DNA from: Mariaggregatimicrobium sp964498785
GTDB lineage: Bacteria > Zhuqueibacterota > Zhuqueibacteria > Thermofontimicrobiales > Thiofontviventaceae
NCBI GenBank assembly: GCA_964498785.1
Contig: CAZCJL010000016.1
Coordinates: 1-64,000, forward strand
Reading direction: 5' to 3'
DNA: 64,000 nt
Shown here: in pieces, positions 63,007 through 64,000 of the stretch
Layout: the number at the start of each line of letters is the position of its first letter
How positions within the stretch are numbered: the first letter of the stretch is position 1
Translations under genes and position numbers: made by a program
The notes under the pieces: generated by a model
The model's database searches: none
What the model was told of the DNA's origin: nothing
What the model saw: only the letters and a program-made list of their open reading frames with translations

Positions 63007-64000
63007 TTAATAGTGATAATAGCTGTATCCGTCGTGCCCAAATTCTGTTGTAGTTCCATTCAGGATGATCCCAAGTACTCGGGCTGGTACATTTTTAAAT
63101 AGTTCTAATTTTTGTTTCGCAATTTTTCGATTTGTTACACCCGATCGAATGACCACAACTACTGCCTCAACCTGTGTGCCGATAACAATAGCATCTGTTG
63201 CTGCATTCAACGGAGGGCTATCAAAAATAACAATATCGAATTTCCGTTTGGCTTCATCCAGAAACCGCTTCATTTGATTTGAGCCTAACAATTCAGATGG
63301 ATTTGGCAACAGCGAGCCACAACTGATAAGTGATAAATTCGGAATCATTGTTTCATGAACTGCGTGATTGAAGGTTGCCATATTGGTTAAATAATTTGTA
63401 AATCCTGGTTCTTTTGGAACGCCAAATGTATTGTGTAATACTCCTCTTCTCAGGTCTGCATCAATTAACAATGTGTTGTTTTTTTGCTGCGCAATTGAAA
63501 TAGCCAAATTTGCTGCGGTAAATGATTTTCCATCACCAGGAGCGGTGCTTGTAATAACAAAGGATTGAATTCGTCCGGCACTTTTAGAAAAAACTAAATT
63601 GGTTCGCAACGACCGATATGCTTCTCCAATTGGAGTGGGAGAATAATCATACGTAACTAATTGCTGGTCTATTTGTTTAATTTTTTCCGAATCCTGATGA
63701 TCGCCAATATCCTTAAATTCGATATTTGGAATCATGCCCAGCACATTCATCTTTAAGTATTTTTTAACATCATCAACTGTTTTGATACTTTTATCCAAAA
63801 AGTCCAGTCCTATCGCGACACCAAATCCGAGTGCAAGAGCGAAAATAGCGCCCATCATTGCTTTTTTCTTTTTATCCCGATTGACCGGAAAATCAGGAAC
63901 TAAAGCAATATCCAGAATTTCTACAACTTCGCTTTCTACGGCCTCGGATATATTTGCCAATTGCGATTGCGCTTTCAACTGTCGATAAATTTCTTCATTC
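63007..64000 (-). CDS. Wzc-like tyrosine autokinase/chain-length regulator, partial
   Basis: The C-terminal part of a bacterial tyrosine kinase; the frame runs open to the window edge, so the 5' end is missing. The visible sequence includes the end of the Wzz periplasmic domain (NEEIYRQLKAQSQLANISEA in minus-strand order) and one membrane helix (MMGAIFALALGFGVAIGL). Walker A is TSTAPGDGKSFTAANLA, Walker A' LLIDADLRR and Walker B IVIFDSPP. The C-terminal tyrosine cluster ends GYSYYHY. It controls polymer length and export by autophosphorylation and opens the gene cluster. An internal start at 63978 (TTG) is not the true start. Confidence 0.95.
   Translation of the reverse strand, partial: NEEIYRQLKAQSQLANISEAVESEVVEILDIALVPDFPVNRDKKKKAMMGAIFALALGFGVAIGLDFLDKSIKTVDDVKKYLKMNVLGMIPNIEFKDIGDHQDSEKIKQIDQQLVTYDYSPTPIGEAYRSLRTNLVFSKSAGRIQSFVITSTAPGDGKSFTAANLAISIAQQKNNTLLIDADLRRGVLHNTFGVPKEPGFTNYLTNMATFNHAVHETMIPNLSLISCGSLLPNPSELLGSNQMKRFLDEAKRKFDIVIFDSPPLNAATDAIVIGTQVEAVVVVIRSGVTNRKIAKQKLELFKNVPARVLGIILNGTTTEFGHDGYSYYHY

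Noticed and set aside
19473..64000. Exosortase/PEP-CTERM-associated cluster, suggested by the asparagine-synthetase-like and deacetylase genes
   Set aside because: No exosortase, PEP-CTERM protein or associated kinase/regulator pair is present in the window.
1..64000. CRISPR arrays, tRNA, rRNA, transposases or phage genes
   Set aside because: No regularly spaced repeats, cloverleaf-like sequences or recognisable mobile-element genes were seen on either strand.

Overview
The window looks like a chromosomal segment of an AT-rich, Gram-negative bacterium of the Fibrobacterota-Chlorobiota-Bacteroidota (FCB) group, probably of the Calditrichota, Ignavibacteriota or KSB1 type. The clearest clue is the 2.9-kaa secreted protein at the left end. 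It finishes in a type-A Por/type IX secretion sorting domain with the NFPNPFNPST start and GIYYYRI/KMVLIK end common in those lineages. The phylum assignment is inference; there is no rRNA or tRNA in the window.

Layout: (1) 1-578 is a non-coding flank with several inverted repeats. (2) 579-9221 (minus) encodes a giant surface protein: SGNH esterase, two LamG-like modules, an FN3, about 13 Big_1-like Ig repeats (two of which carry an inserted carbohydrate-binding-like module), and the sorting tail. (3) 9635-16237 (minus) is a sulfate uptake and activation operon: SLC13-type permease, UspA-like protein, ribbon-helix-helix protein, ATP sulfurylase, APS kinase, AlkP-superfamily phosphohydrolase, and CysQ-type PAP phosphatase. 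No APS/PAPS reductase or sulfite reductase is present, so the cassette suits PAPS supply and PAP removal for sulfotransfer rather than cysteine synthesis. (4) 16238-16900 is a divergent regulatory region with a good sigma70-like promoter for the sulfate operon and two perfect palindromes in front of the opposite gene. (5) 16901-19403 (plus) is an MBOAT/SGNH O-acylation pair. (6) 19473 to the right edge (minus) is about 44.5 kb of collinear, tightly spaced genes for an exopolysaccharide or capsule. It starts with a Wzc-like tyrosine kinase that runs off the window, an epimerase and a polyprenyl glycosylphosphotransferase. It continues through eight GT4, four GT2 and two GT-C-like proteins, two flippases, one Wzy-like polymerase/ligase, nucleotide-sugar enzymes, three hexapeptide acyltransferases, a deacetylase and two asparagine-synthetase-like amidotransferases. 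It ends with two PslG-like GH39 glycosidases.

The parts suggest a Wzx/Wzy-type polysaccharide that is acylated, deacetylated, probably amidated and trimmed by GH39 enzymes. An adjacent system makes PAPS and could sulfate it, although no sulfotransferase is visible here.

The least explained signal is a shared extreme C-terminal tail, R-L-x-x-L-G-Y-[L/V], on three unrelated proteins: APS kinase, the ribbon-helix-helix protein, and the AlkP-superfamily enzyme inside the polysaccharide cluster. The codons differ, so it is a protein-level motif. Other points of interest are an asparagine synthetase homologue that has lost its N-terminal cysteine, a GT2 paralogue that has lost its DxD motif, and carbohydrate-binding modules inserted into Ig repeats of the giant protein.
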